Assembly: GCF_014243395.1 (NCBI RefSeq)
Contig: NZ_JACLCP010000003.1
Location: 1-64,000 of the forward strand
DNA from: Winogradskyella flava
GTDB taxonomy: Bacteria; Bacteroidota; Bacteroidia; Flavobacteriales; Flavobacteriaceae
Length of the DNA: 64,000 bases
Reading direction: 5' to 3'
Of this stretch, positions 1 through 8,603 are shown piece after piece. The position numbers and the translations under genes are program-made. The notes beneath the pieces are model-generated. The model had not been told where the DNA came from. It saw only the letters and a program-made list of their open reading frames with translations, and did no database searches. Each line of letters starts with the position of its first letter. Positions within the stretch are counted from its first letter, which is position 1.

Positions 1-6
1 CCTTTA

Positions 7-49
7 AAAAACACCAAGCTCGAATGTCACATTCGAGCTTGGTGTTTTT
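7..49. terminator. Strong bidirectional hairpin terminator
   Basis: A perfect 20-bp inverted repeat (7-26 with 30-49) encloses a 3-nt loop. It has A-tracts on the left and T-tracts on the right, so it can terminate in either direction. It lies just beyond the stop of the porin gene at 66 and probably also ends a convergent gene beyond the left edge. Confidence 0.85.
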
Positions 50-65
50 ATATAATTATTTATAA

Positions 66-1595
66 CTAAATTTTAAAACCTAAAGTTAGGATGACGTCTG
101 TAAACTTTGTTTGAATCAAAGCGGATTCCGTTAGTCCAACATTATAAAGTTGTTGATTAATATCTCTTTCGGCTTGACTAAAAGCTACATCTAAATTAAA
201 ATCACCAAAAGTATAACCTAACCCTAATGAGTAGCCGGTTAAGTTGCCGTAAAAATTATCATCTTTATATGGGCTTTCTTCAAAACGATAACCACCTCTA
301 AAATACATCCTTTTATGACGATATTCTCCACCAAATCTATATGTGGCGGCAGAAGTTAAGGTATTATTTATATCATTATTTAATCCAGAGAAAACAGAAT
401 CAGAGATAGGTCTAAATTCAGTATTACTATAGTCTTTAACTGAATAATCAAAACTAAATAGCCCTTGTTTACCGAACACATAAGCCAAACTTCCTGTTAT
501 TTTCCCAGGGGTTTGCAATCTGTATTCGGGATAAATATTTATCACATCACTTATGAAGTTAATATCAGGATCAGCGTTATTTGAGTTAATGCCTTGAATT
601 AACTCTTCGCTAATTCTGTACCAAGTAGGAGAGTTATATGATACACCTGCTCTTAGTTCTGGTGTTAATTTTATAATTGTACCAAGTTGAAATGAGAAAC
701 CACTTCCAGTTGTGGATAATAAATTGTCAAATCGCAAATTATTGACGACAGAGCCATCATTAGAGTTAGTTTCGTTTAGTTGCGTATACCTTTCATTATC
801 TATGATATGAGCGTTGAGATTTAATCCAAAAAAGAATTTATCATCATAATTTGTGGCAAAATTAAACGCCAATTTGCCATTGTAGCCCGTTTCTGAATAA
901 AGGTAGTTTTGATTAAAACTTCCTGGAGCTACATTTGACAGATAGTTGATTTCATTATTATTAGTGTTGTCATCAAGATTAACAGGATCTATTATGCCCG
1001 ACCAATATCCTAGAAATGCTTGTTGAATGGCATATCCATTATCAGGAATTGTACCTATATCGGCATAGGCTTCTTCAATAAATTCACCAGGCTGTAACTT
1101 CAAGATTCCAAATGGAATTTCACTATTATTAGTGAAAGAAAGGAAATAATTATCGAGTGATGTAGAACTTGTTCCAGACGCTATCCATTCATTATTTAGA
1201 TTAGACGTATTGTCATAAGCTATTCCTAATGTAAATTTTTTCCAAGAAGAGTTGATATCTGAATTGGTAAATACAAACGCTGCGCCGAGCTGATTTAAAT
1301 CAAAATCAGAATTCGACGAAGAATTTAAACCATTAAAATATGCAACATCATTGGTTTTGTTAGACAAGCCTAAAGAAACGGAAGCATGACTATTATTAAA
1401 TATTGCTGAACCTGCTGGATTGATATTAACAGCAGACATATCTCCACCTAGTGCTCCGAAAGCTCCACTCATAGCTTTAAATCGTGCAGTTCCTTTGATT
1501 TCATCCATTGAATACCTTACTGCATCAGTGATATCTTGAGCTAAAACATAGGATGAGGAAACCAAGCCTATGCATAACATAAGTAATTTTTTCAT
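66..1595 (-). CDS. Outer-membrane FadL/OmpP1-like transport porin
   Basis: A 509-residue predicted outer-membrane beta-barrel of the OmpP1/FadL/TodX type, often labelled hemin receptor or outer membrane protein transport protein in flavobacteria. The start MKKLLMLCIGLVSSSYVLAQ is a signal peptide with likely cleavage after Ala19. The next region, with the AMSGAFGALGGDMSAVNINPAG stretch (split here: AMSGAFGALGG, then DMSAVNINPAG), is typical of this family's plug/hatch start. The rest alternates Tyr/Phe-rich strands and ends in LTLGFKI, a barrel-like C-terminus. The family imports hydrophobic compounds, but the substrate here is unknown. It lies 43 nt downstream of the repeat-rich lipoprotein gene and is probably in its operon. 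Confidence 0.85.
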   Translation of the reverse strand: MKKLLMLCIGLVSSSYVLAQDITDAVRYSMDEIKGTARFKAMSGAFGALGGDMSAVNINPAGSAIFNNSHASVSLGLSNKTNDVAYFNGLNSSSNSDFDLNQLGAAFVFTNSDINSSWKKFTLGIAYDNTSNLNNEWIASGTSSTSLDNYFLSFTNNSEIPFGILKLQPGEFIEEAYADIGTIPDNGYAIQQAFLGYWSGIIDPVNLDDNTNNNEINYLSNVAPGSFNQNYLYSETGYNGKLAFNFATNYDDKFFFGLNLNAHIIDNERYTQLNETNSNDGSVVNNLRFDNLLSTTGSGFSFQLGTIIKLTPELRAGVSYNSPTWYRISEELIQGINSNNADPDINFISDVINIYPEYRLQTPGKITGSLAYVFGKQGLFSFDYSVKDYSNTEFRPISDSVFSGLNNDINNTLTSAATYRFGGEYRHKRMYFRGGYRFEESPYKDDNFYGNLTGYSLGLGYTFGDFNLDVAFSQAERDINQQLYNVGLTESALIQTKFTDVILTLGFKI

Positions 1596-1638
1596 ATTAA
1601 AAACTTAAAAAATTAGTTGAAAAATAGGTTATTAAAAA

Positions 1639-2754
1639 TTATCCTCTACCGCGTCTTCCTCCGCTAGAAGATCTTGATCCACTTGAAGATCTTGAACTAC
1701 CGGATGATCTTACACTACCTGATGATCTAGAAGAAGAACTCCTTGATGATCTAATAGAACCAGAGGATCTAGAAGAAGAACTCCTTGATGATCTTACACT
1801 GCCAGACGACCTAGAAGAAGAACTTCTTGATGGTCTAATCGAACCAGACGACCTCGTACTTCTCGTCGATCTAATAGATCTGGATGAACTGCTCGTTCTA
1901 GACGGTCTTGTTATTCTAGTATTTGATCTAGTTGTTCGCGTATTTCCTATGCTTCTTGTTCTAGAGTTAGAACTTCTTGCTCGAGTATTTCTAGAAGTGC
2001 TTCTTGTAGCATTGGATAACCTACTTGTTGAATAATCTCGTCTCGACAAGGCCGCGTTGCTCCTATTTCTTCGAGTTATATTGTTATTGTTGTAGAGTGA
2101 ACTTCTTCTAGTATTATTAAATGCAAACCTATTATTTCTATTATATCCATTCCTACCCCAATTGTTCCATCCTGGACCCCAACCAGCATTCCAGCCCCAA
2201 TTGTTCCATCCTGGACCCCAACCAGCATTCCAACCCCAGTTGTTCCATCCAAGACCCCAGCCCCAGCCAGCATTCCAACCCCAACGATTCCAGCCCCAAG
2301 GTTGTCCCCAACCCCAGTTATTCCAACCCCATCCTGCTCCCCAAAGCCATGGGTCGTTCCAAACACCCCAACCATTGTCAATAATGTTTATGGTAACGTT
2401 ATCGTTAGCTTGTCCCCAACCTCCATATATAGGACGTTGTTCGATAGTGTCTTGAGCCCTTTCAAGGTAATTGCCTTCATAAGAGTCGATATCAGTGAAT
2501 ATTTCGTTTTCTTCAGTAAATGCTTCTAATTCTGCCGAATTTTCTGCGAAATATTTTTTATAATAACCAGAATCATCTGCAGATGTAGTTGCTGCAGGTT
2601 GTTCAACAGTTTCTTCGTTGTAAGTATCTGACGAATAAATGCCATCATTGTCGTATCCTGCATATTGAAAGGATCCACATGATGTTAACACGGTTAGTAC
2701 ACCGAGCGCAACAAAAAATGACAATTTTCGGTTTGTAATAGTTTTAAATTGCAT
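1639..2754 (-). CDS. Repeat-rich lipoprotein with GWN and Ser/Arg repeats
   Basis: A 371-residue predicted lipoprotein of unknown function. The signal ends in a lipobox LTSC with Cys26. I place the start at 2754 rather than the in-frame ATG at 2781, because a minus-strand TAnnTTTG match at 2784-2791 would put transcription start near 2777. The middle (about residues 120-215) is a Trp/Gly/Asn tandem repeat (unit GWNNWGWNAGWGP), and the C-terminal 150 residues are Ser/Arg-rich, with a 14-residue unit of the RSSGSVRSSRSSSS type and a final RRGRG. Opposite-strand ORFs here are shadows of the repeats. The low-complexity sequence suggests a surface or envelope structural role, which is inference. 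Confidence 0.75.
   Translation of the reverse strand: MQFKTITNRKLSFFVALGVLTVLTSCGSFQYAGYDNDGIYSSDTYNEETVEQPAATTSADDSGYYKKYFAENSAELEAFTEENEIFTDIDSYEGNYLERAQDTIEQRPIYGGWGQANDNVTINIIDNGWGVWNDPWLWGAGWGWNNWGWGQPWGWNRWGWNAGWGWGLGWNNWGWNAGWGPGWNNWGWNAGWGPGWNNWGRNGYNRNNRFAFNNTRRSSLYNNNNITRRNRSNAALSRRDYSTSRLSNATRSTSRNTRARSSNSRTRSIGNTRTTRSNTRITRPSRTSSSSRSIRSTRSTRSSGSIRPSRSSSSRSSGSVRSSRSSSSRSSGSIRSSRSSSSRSSGSVRSSGSSRSSSGSRSSSGGRRGRG
1670..1850. repeat. 42-bp tandem repeat encoding Ser/Arg units
   Basis: About three imperfect copies of a 42-bp unit encode 14-residue Ser/Arg/Gly blocks near the C-terminus of the lipoprotein. Copies differ mainly at Val/Ile and at synonymous positions. Boundaries are approximate. 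Confidence 0.7.
2156..2275. repeat. 39-bp tandem repeat encoding Trp/Gly/Asn units
   Basis: Two nearly identical 39-bp copies (2156-2194 and 2195-2233) differ at the last base. A third, diverged and slightly longer copy begins at 2234. Each encodes 13 residues of the GWNNWGWNAGWGP type. Confidence 0.85.
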
Positions 2755-2770
2755 ATCTCTTTTTATTTTA

Positions 2771-2801
2771 TTGTTGAACATAGCAAAAATAGTTAGTTTT
2801 G
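2771..2801 (+). promoter_or_regulatory. proS promoter, back-to-back with the lipoprotein promoter
   Basis: TAGTTTTG at 2794-2801 fits TAnnTTTG, with TTG triplets at 2771-2773 and 2774-2776 giving spacers of 20 or 17 nt. It is only 2 nt from the opposing minus-strand -7 element, so the divergent promoters overlap. Confidence 0.6.
2784..2791 (-). promoter_or_regulatory. -7 element of the repeat lipoprotein operon
   Basis: The minus strand reads TATTTTTG, matching the Bacteroidota -7 consensus TAnnTTTG. The expected transcription start is near 2777, between the two candidate ATGs, which supports translation from 2754. Confidence 0.55.
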
Positions 2802-2855
2802 CGGAACTATTTGTTTATTTAACATAGTCACAATATTTGTGCCAAAACACTGAAA

Positions 2856-4334
2856 ATGAGTAAAAATCTTACGAGTAGAGCTGAAGATTATTCTAAATGG
2901 TATAACGAATTGGTTGTAAAAGCTGATCTCGCTGAGAACTCAGCTGTTAGAGGCTGTATGGTTATAAAACCCTATGGTTATGCAATTTGGGAGAAGATGC
3001 AGGCTGAATTAGATAGAATGTTCAAAGAAACAGGGCATCAGAATGCTTATTTTCCATTATTTGTGCCTAAAAGCTTATTTGAAGCAGAGGAAAAAAATGC
3101 TGAGGGTTTTGCTAAAGAATGCGCAGTTGTTACACATTATAGATTGCAGAATGATCCAGACAATGAGGGGAAACTCAGAGTTGATCCTGAGGCGAAGTTA
3201 GAAGAAGAGCTAGTGGTAAGACCTACGAGCGAAGCTATTATTTGGAATACCTATAAAGGTTGGATTCAATCCTATAGGGATTTACCAATTTTAGTCAATC
3301 AATGGGCCAATGTGGTACGCTGGGAAATGCGTACAAGATTGTTTTTACGCACAGCAGAGTTTTTATGGCAAGAAGGCCATACCGCTCATGAAACTAAAAA
3401 TGAAGCAATTGAAGAAGCGAGATTAATGAATAAGGTATACGCAACTTTTGCTGAGAATTTCATGGCAATCCCAGTTATTCAAGGATTGAAAACTGAGAGC
3501 GAACGTTTCGCAGGAGCCGAAGAGACGTTCTGTATTGAAGCATTAATGCAAGATGGAAAGGCATTACAAGCTGGGACATCTCACTTTTTAGGACAGAATT
3601 TTGCAAAAGCCTTTGATGTAAAGTTTACAAATAAAGAAGGAAAACTAGACTATGTATGGGCTACATCTTGGGGAGTTTCCACGCGACTCATGGGAGCTTT
3701 GATAATGACCCACAGTGATGATAAAGGTTTAGTTTTACCACCAAATTTGGCGCCTTATCAAGTTGTAATTGTACCAATATATAAAAATGAAGAACAGTTT
3801 AATGCTGTATCGAAAGTTGCTGATGAAATTATAAGCGACCTTAAGGAAAGAGGTATAAGTGTTAAATTTGATAAAAGAGATACGCTTCGTCCAGGTGCAA
3901 AGTTTGCACAGCATGAATTGCAAGGTGTACCATTAAGAATAGCTATTGGACCTAAAGATCTCGAAGATAATACTGTGGAGGTTGCTAGAAGAGACACATT
4001 TACAAAAGAAACGGTTATACTGGATAGAATCAATGTGGTTGTAGAAGATTTGCTAGAGGAAATTCAAGAGAGTCTATTCAATAAGGCTTTGACATACAGA
4101 GATTCTCATATAACTGAAGTCGATGATTTTGAAGAATTCAAAAAGGTATTAGAAACTAAAACTGGATTTATTTCGGCGCACTGGGATGGTACGGCAGAAA
4201 CGGAACAAAGAATAAAAGAATTAACTAAAGCGACTATACGATGTATTCCCTTAGACAATAAAGAAGAGTCGGGGACCTGTGTATTTACAGGTAATCCATC
4301 GAGTCAACGTGTACTTTTTGCAAAAGCCTACTAA
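2856..4334 (+). CDS. proS: Prolyl-tRNA synthetase (short, eukaryote/archaeal-like type)
   Basis: A 492-residue cytosolic class IIa synthetase that charges tRNA-Pro with proline. Class II motifs are visible: RPTSEAIIW near residue 122, the following [20 protein letters not shown] block (motif 2), and [11 protein letters not shown] (motif 3 region) near 284. After the catalytic core come an anticodon-binding domain ([13 protein letters not shown] onward) and a C-terminal domain ending in FAKAY, as in the archaeal/eukaryotic type. The roughly 180-residue editing insertion of the E. coli-type enzyme is absent, as expected for Bacteroidota. It is transcribed divergently from the lipoprotein operon and followed by tRNA-Glu and rpsT. 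Confidence 0.95.
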   Translation: MSKNLTSRAEDYSKWYNELVVKADLAENSAVRGCMVIKPYGYAIWEKMQAELDRMFKETGHQNAYFPLFVPKSLFEAEEKNAEGFAKECAVVTHYRLQNDPDNEGKLRVDPEAKLEEELVVRPTSEAIIWNTYKGWIQSYRDLPILVNQWANVVRWEMRTRLFLRTAEFLWQEGHTAHETKNEAIEEARLMNKVYATFAENFMAIPVIQGLKTESERFAGAEETFCIEALMQDGKALQAGTSHFLGQNFAKAFDVKFTNKEGKLDYVWATSWGVSTRLMGALIMTHSDDKGLVLPPNLAPYQVVIVPIYKNEEQFNAVSKVADEIISDLKERGISVKFDKRDTLRPGAKFAQHELQGVPLRIAIGPKDLEDNTVEVARRDTFTKETVILDRINVVVEDLLEEIQESLFNKALTYRDSHITEVDDFEEFKKVLETKTGFISAHWDGTAETEQRIKELTKATIRCIPLDNKEESGTCVFTGNPSSQRVLFAKAY

Positions 4335-4362
4335 AAAATTTTTAAAAAATATATATTAGTAG

Positions 4363-4392
4363 TTGCAACATTTAAAAATAGTTGTATTTTTG
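4363..4392 (+). promoter_or_regulatory. Promoter of the tRNA-Glu / rpsT unit
   Basis: TTG at 4363-4365, a 19-nt spacer, then TATTTTTG at 4385-4392: a near-ideal Bacteroidota housekeeping promoter. Transcription should begin near 4399, 45 nt ahead of the tRNA. Confidence 0.75.
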
Positions 4393-4443
4393 CATCCGCA
4401 ATGGAAACATTGTAGGTTCATTTGAATTAGTAAATAACCAAAT

Positions 4444-4515
4444 GGCCCGTTCGTCTATCGGCTAGGACGCCAGGTTTTCATCCTGGTAAGAGGGGTTCGA
4501 TTCCCCTACGGGCTA
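4444..4515 (+). tRNA. tRNA-Glu (anticodon TTC)
   Basis: A 72-nt cloverleaf without encoded CCA. The acceptor pairs GGCCCGT with ACGGGCT, including a terminal G-U as in other flavobacterial tRNA-Glu genes, and the discriminator base is A. The anticodon stem CCAGG/CCTGG encloses TTTTCAT with anticodon TTC, and the T arm reads GGGGTTCGATTCCCC. It probably shares a transcript with rpsT 24 nt downstream. Confidence 0.95.
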
Positions 4516-4539
4516 CAATTTTTAATAAGAAAGAATATA

Positions 4540-4791
4540 ATGGCAAATCATAAGTCAGCATTAAAAAGAATTAGAAGTAACGAAAAAAGACGTGTACTTA
4601 ATAGGTATCAGCATAAAACAACTCGTAATGCTATTAAAAAATTACGCGAAATAACTGATGCTAAAGAAGCGCAAAAGATGTTACCTTCTGTTGTTAGTAT
4701 GATTGATAAATTGGCAAAGAAGAATGTGATTCATTCTAATAAAGCAGGTAATTTAAAATCTCAATTAACAAAGCACGTTGCTGCATTATAG
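4540..4791 (+). CDS. rpsT: 30S ribosomal protein S20
   Basis: An 83-residue very basic helical protein, the usual size for S20, which binds 16S rRNA in the body of the small subunit. It begins [18 protein letters not shown], the hallmark S20 N-terminus, and keeps the conserved C-terminal [17 protein letters not shown] stretch. It lies directly behind tRNA-Glu and ahead of a hairpin terminator at 4815. Confidence 0.96.
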   Translation: MANHKSALKRIRSNEKRRVLNRYQHKTTRNAIKKLREITDAKEAQKMLPSVVSMIDKLAKKNVIHSNKAGNLKSQLTKHVAAL

Positions 4792-4814
4792 TGTAGATTC
4801 TTAACTAAGATATT

Positions 4815-4847
4815 AAAAAGCCTTTCCTTGTCAGGAGAGGCTTTTTT
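4815..4847 (+). terminator. rpsT terminator
   Basis: The arms AAAAAGCCTTTCCT and AGGAGAGGCTTTTT pair with one G-U wobble and are followed by a T-run, 23 nt after the rpsT stop codon. Confidence 0.8.
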
Positions 4848-4877
4848 GTTATAGCTACGATTTCAATAAAATCCATA

Positions 4878-4912
4878 AAAAACCTTGAACAATCTATTTG
4901 CTCAAGGTTTTT
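4878..4912 (-). terminator. rho terminator
   Basis: An 11-bp stem (4878-4888 with 4902-4912). On the minus strand it reads TCAAGG followed by a T-run, 23 nt beyond the rho stop. It is close to symmetric and could also catch read-through from rpsT. Confidence 0.75.
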
Positions 4913-4934
4913 ATTTTATGCTTGGAAGTGTTTC

Positions 4935-6542
4935 TTATCCGTTCATGGAAATTAAGAATTCTTCATTATTTCTCGTTTGCTTGAAGCGATCATTTATAAA
5001 TTCCATAGCTTCTACAGGATTCATATCGGCCAAATACTTGCGCATCACCCACATTCTCTGAATGGTATTGTCATCTAATAATAAGTCATCACGTCTTGTG
5101 CTTGAAGACGTTAAATCAATAGCAGGGAATATGCGACGGTTAGAAATCTTACGATCTAACTGTAGTTCCATATTACCTGTTCCTTTAAACTCTTCAAAGA
5201 TAACTTCATCCATCTTGGAACCTGTTTCGGTCAATGCGGTTGCGATAATAGTTAATGATCCACCATTCTCTATATTACGAGCAGCACCAAAGAAACGTTT
5301 TGGTTTGTGCAAGGCGTTTGCATCTACACCACCAGAAAGTATCTTTCCAGATGCAGGTTGCACTGTATTGTAAGCTCTTGCTAAACGTGTAATAGAATCC
5401 AATAGAATAACGACATCATGGCCACATTCTACCAATCGCTTTGCTTTCTCTAAAACGATATTTGCAATTTTTACATGCTCATGAGCTTCTTTATCAAAAG
5501 TAGAAGCAATAACCTCACCTCTTACATTACGTTGCATATCCGTAACCTCTTCTGGGCGTTCGTCTATAAGTAATATCATTTGGTAGACTTCTGGATGGTT
5601 TGCCGCAATAGCATTAGCAACATCCTTAAGTAGCATAGTTTTACCTGTTTTTGGTTGTGATACAATCATACCACGCTGTCCTTTACCAATAGGCGCGAAC
5701 AAATCCATAATTCTAGTAGAAATAGTCGCCTGCTTGTCTGCTAAATTAAATTTCTCTTTTGGAAAAAGAGGTGTCAAATGTTCAAAAGCCACACGGTCTC
5801 TAACAACTTCTGGTTTTTGTCCATTGATTTTACTGACCTTAATTAATGGGAAATATTTTTCTCCTTCTTTAGGCGGTCTAACATGACCGAGTACGGTATC
5901 ACCTGTCTTTAACCCAAATAATCTAATCTGGGACTGGGATACATAAATATCATCTGGAGATGTAAGGTAATTGTAATCCGAAGATCTTAAAAAGCCATAA
6001 CCGTCTTGCATAATATCCAATACGCCTTCACTTTCTATAATGGCATCAAATTCGAAATCAGGCTCACGATAGCGATTTCTGTTATCCTTGTTGCCGTTGT
6101 TCTTTTGAGTATTACCACGATTATCCTTTTGACGATTTTGTCTATTATCGTTCTTTGGATTAGGACGTCTATTATCGTTACTGCGATCATTAGACTTATT
6201 GTCTTGTGGTTTATTTTGATTGTTGGTGTTAGGCTTAGGCTTGTCATTACTAGACTTAGGAGCCTCTTTTTTATCTGAAAACTCTAAAGTCTTTTGCTCT
6301 TTATTGTCTTCAGGTTTTTTTTGAACCCTTTCGCGTTGTGGCTTACTTTGTTTTGATTCTGATTTTGCATCAGAATCAATATTATTAGTTTTAATAGCTT
6401 TAGGGTTAGCTGCTTGGTAATCCAAGATTTGATATACCAAGTCTAGTTTCTTCATGGAACGGTACTTGGGTACATTAAGTTGTTTAGCTATGTCCTGTAA
6501 TTCAGGAAGCTTCTTAGCTTTTAACTGTGAAATTTCAAACAT
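4935..6542 (-). CDS. rho: Transcription termination factor Rho with long disordered insert
   Basis: A 535-residue hexameric RNA helicase that ends transcription. The N-terminal SAP-like Rho_N domain ([20 protein letters not shown]) is followed at about residues 55-165 by a low-complexity segment rich in Asn, Lys, Arg, Gln and Asp. After that come the cold-shock-like RNA-binding domain ([20 protein letters not shown]) and the RecA-type motor, with Walker A QPKTGKT and the downstream [11 protein letters not shown] block. E. coli Rho is about 419 residues, and the extra length is the insert. Such inserts are known in Bacteroidota Rho, where one has been reported to drive phase separation. The gene stands alone with its own terminator. 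Confidence 0.96.
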   Translation of the reverse strand: MFEISQLKAKKLPELQDIAKQLNVPKYRSMKKLDLVYQILDYQAANPKAIKTNNIDSDAKSESKQSKPQRERVQKKPEDNKEQKTLEFSDKKEAPKSSNDKPKPNTNNQNKPQDNKSNDRSNDNRRPNPKNDNRQNRQKDNRGNTQKNNGNKDNRNRYREPDFEFDAIIESEGVLDIMQDGYGFLRSSDYNYLTSPDDIYVSQSQIRLFGLKTGDTVLGHVRPPKEGEKYFPLIKVSKINGQKPEVVRDRVAFEHLTPLFPKEKFNLADKQATISTRIMDLFAPIGKGQRGMIVSQPKTGKTMLLKDVANAIAANHPEVYQMILLIDERPEEVTDMQRNVRGEVIASTFDKEAHEHVKIANIVLEKAKRLVECGHDVVILLDSITRLARAYNTVQPASGKILSGGVDANALHKPKRFFGAARNIENGGSLTIIATALTETGSKMDEVIFEEFKGTGNMELQLDRKISNRRIFPAIDLTSSSTRRDDLLLDDNTIQRMWVMRKYLADMNPVEAMEFINDRFKQTRNNEEFLISMNG

Positions 6543-6729
6543 TCGTATGTGATATAATGTATTATAATTTTGATATTATTAATTCAAGATTTTCTAGATG
6601 AAATAAAAAGAAAAAAAGTGAAATTAATTTGGAAGATTAGAAAGATGTAATCCAGTTCGTTACGGCTTTCTATTGCAATAATACAATTTTATTTTAAATA
6701 TATTTCTATCTTTTTAAAAAATAAACTAC

Positions 6730-6737
6730 TAATTTTG
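6730..6737 (+). promoter_or_regulatory. -7 element for the DUF4293 gene
   Basis: TAATTTTG matches TAnnTTTG and lies 23 nt upstream of the ATG at 6761. No clear TTG is seen at the -33 position. Confidence 0.5.
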
Positions 6738-6760
6738 CAAAGCTTTTTTAGAAAAAGATA

Positions 6761-7171
6761 ATGATACAACGCATACAGACACTTTACTTATTATTAGCTG
6801 CCGGGATTTCTGGGGGCTTAATATTTGTGTTTCATTTGTGGACTAATGCACAAGATGTTCAAATCTTTGCTCAAGACGACTATTTATACCTTTGTTTATT
6901 CTTGGCTTCTGCGTTATTATCTTTAATTTCAATATGTAGTTTTAAGAATAGAAAGTCCCAGTTTGTAATGGGGCGACTCAATATAATATTAAACTTTATT
7001 TTACTAGGAATCTTTGTTTATCAATCTCTAAATTTATCTGGAGAAACTAACGTTTCTGAGAAAGGTATTGGGATTCTTCTTCCTATTTTTTCTATTGTGT
7101 GTTTAGTCTTGGCTAACAAGGCTATTAAAAAGGACGAAGATCTCGTAAAATCTGTAGATCGATTACGATGA
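6761..7171 (+). CDS. DUF4293 family four-helix membrane protein
   Basis: A 136-residue predicted inner-membrane protein with about four hydrophobic segments. The opening MIQRIQTLYLLLAAGISGG is characteristic of DUF4293, a small membrane family found almost only in Bacteroidota and, from memory, often next to rho. The function is unknown. The last 15 residues are charged and probably cytosolic. It is a single-gene unit with a -7 promoter element upstream and a strong terminator 28 nt downstream. Confidence 0.8.
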   Translation: MIQRIQTLYLLLAAGISGGLIFVFHLWTNAQDVQIFAQDDYLYLCLFLASALLSLISICSFKNRKSQFVMGRLNIILNFILLGIFVYQSLNLSGETNVSEKGIGILLPIFSIVCLVLANKAIKKDEDLVKSVDRLR

Positions 7172-7198
7172 ACCTAAAATCTTAGTAGTATTAGTGCG

Positions 7199-7228
7199 AA
7201 AAACCCAGACGCTGCCGTCTGGGTTTTT
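7199..7228. terminator. Bidirectional terminator between convergent genes
   Basis: A perfect 13-bp stem (7199-7211 with 7216-7228) and 4-nt loop, with A and T tracts. It serves the DUF4293 gene (+) and the phosphoesterase gene (-), whose stop is 5 nt away. Confidence 0.85.
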
Positions 7229-7233
7229 CATTT

Positions 7234-7728
7234 TTACCGCTTTTCAAATTCAATAATTTCTAAGTCTTTTATTTGTTTGCCGTCAATTTTAAATCTCAAC
7301 ATGGTTCTAACTTTATGAAATCCATGTTTACCAACTGCTCCTGGATTCATATGGAGTAAGTTCATTTTTTTGTCTGGCATGACTTTGAGTATATGCGAAT
7401 GACCACATATAAATAGGTCTGGAGGATTTGTCGTCAGAGTCTCTCGTACTCGATTGTTGTATTTTGGCGGATAACCACCAATATGAGTTATCCAAACATC
7501 TACGTCTTCACACAGGAATCTGTTATGAAGAGGGAATTCTGTCCGAGCTTTTGCATCATCAATATTACCATACACAGCTTTTAAAGGTTTAAGCATTTTA
7601 ATACTATCCGTAACTATTAGATCGCCAATATCGCCAGCATGCCAAACTTCATCGGCTTGTTGCACATGCTTTAGTATTTGATCGTCTATATAGCTGTGGG
7701 TGTCTGATAGTAAGAGTATCTTTTTCAA
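7234..7728 (-). CDS. YfcE/MJ0936-type metallophosphoesterase
   Basis: A 164-residue cytosolic calcineurin-like phosphoesterase. The metal-binding motifs appear in order: LLSDTHS near residue 7, HAGDIGD near 31, YGNIDD near 54, a His at THIGGYPP, and GHSHI near 110. This is the compact YfcE/MJ0936 architecture, which acts as a broad phosphodiesterase in characterised members. The physiological substrate is unknown. It is divergent from truA across about 100 nt. Confidence 0.88.
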   Translation of the reverse strand: MKKILLLSDTHSYIDDQILKHVQQADEVWHAGDIGDLIVTDSIKMLKPLKAVYGNIDDAKARTEFPLHNRFLCEDVDVWITHIGGYPPKYNNRVRETLTTNPPDLFICGHSHILKVMPDKKMNLLHMNPGAVGKHGFHKVRTMLRFKIDGKQIKDLEIIEFEKR

Positions 7729-7775
7729 AGGTGCGTGATTAGGATGATTTTCAAGTTTAATGTTTTGTTAATGCT

Positions 7776-7795
7776 ATTCCTGCTTTCGCAGGAAT
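7776..7795. repeat. Dispersed-type hairpin repeat
   Basis: ATTCCTGC, a 4-nt loop and GCAGGAAT form an 8-bp hairpin between the phosphoesterase and truA. Short hairpins of this wording are common intergenic repeats in flavobacterial genomes. Here it sits just upstream of the truA -7 element. Confidence 0.55.
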
Positions 7796-7800
7796 AAAGT

Positions 7801-7808
7801 TATCTTTG
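7801..7808 (+). promoter_or_regulatory. -7 element of truA
   Basis: TATCTTTG fits TAnnTTTG. The expected start of transcription near 7815 lies upstream of the TTG codon at 7834, which supports that codon as the translation start. Confidence 0.55.
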
Positions 7809-7833
7809 TGCATTCACAAAAGTAAGATTTCCA

Positions 7834-8583
7834 TTGCGATTTTTCATTAAGCTTGCATATAATGGTAAAGCCTATCATGGTTGGCAAAATCAGCCCAATG
7901 CTATTTCTGTGCAAGAAGTTTTGGAAAAGGCATTGTGCGCTATTTTAAGGAATGAAGTTTCAATAATTGGCGCAGGCAGAACAGACGCTGGTGTACATGC
8001 GTCACAAATGTTTGCACATTTTGATTGTAATGATGCTTTCGATTCAGAACATTTGGTATATAAACTGAATTCGTTTTTGCCAAAAGACATTGCCATTTTT
8101 GATATTTTTGAAGTGAATAATGAAGCACATGCTAGGTTTGATGCTTTGAGTAGGACTTATCATTATAAGATTTCAACTTCGAAAAATGTATTTGATTATG
8201 ACTTTGCTTATCAAGTGCAATTACCTCTTGATGTTCATGCCATGAACGAGGCTTGCAATATTTTATTAGAGTATAAAGATTTTCAATGCTTTTCTAAGAG
8301 TAATACAGATGTAAAAACGTATTATTGTGATATAAAGGAGGCATTCTGGACAGAAGATCCCAATCAGCTTTTATTCACAATTACGGCGAATCGATTTTTG
8401 CGAAATATGGTTAGGGCTGTGGTTGGTACGATGGTTAATGTTGGACTTGGAAAGTTGCGGCCTACGGAGTTACATAACATTATAGCTTCTAAAGATAGAG
8501 GTAATGCTGGTTTTTCAGTTCCTGCACATGGTTTATATTTGGTGAATGTTGAATATCCGGAAAACATTAGGTTAAAAAGATAA
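7834..8583 (+). CDS. truA: tRNA pseudouridine(38-40) synthase TruA
   Basis: A 249-residue cytosolic enzyme that converts uridines 38-40 of tRNA anticodon arms to pseudouridine. The catalytic Asp51 is in IIGAGRTDAGVHASQMFAHF, and the C-terminal half carries RNRFLRNMVR-type sequence (FLRNMVRAVVGTMVNVG). The start is TTG at 7834, giving MRFFIKLAYNGKAYHGWQ. No ATG or GTG fits without losing the conserved first strand, and the family normally begins at this point. The ABC exporter follows 20 nt downstream, probably in the same operon. Confidence 0.93.
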   Translation: MRFFIKLAYNGKAYHGWQNQPNAISVQEVLEKALCAILRNEVSIIGAGRTDAGVHASQMFAHFDCNDAFDSEHLVYKLNSFLPKDIAIFDIFEVNNEAHARFDALSRTYHYKISTSKNVFDYDFAYQVQLPLDVHAMNEACNILLEYKDFQCFSKSNTDVKTYYCDIKEAFWTEDPNQLLFTITANRFLRNMVRAVVGTMVNVGLGKLRPTELHNIIASKDRGNAGFSVPAHGLYLVNVEYPENIRLKR

Positions 8584-8603
8584 TATTCTCGATAATTCGG
8601 GAA

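Noticed and set aside
1670..2275. Possible CRISPR-like array because of regular repeats
   Set aside because: Units are contiguous, in frame and encode protein repeats; no unique spacers.
2076..2529. Several long open frames on both strands inside the repeat lipoprotein gene
   Set aside because: They are frame shadows of the Trp/Gly tandem repeat (proline-rich on the opposite strand) and lack starts with promoters.
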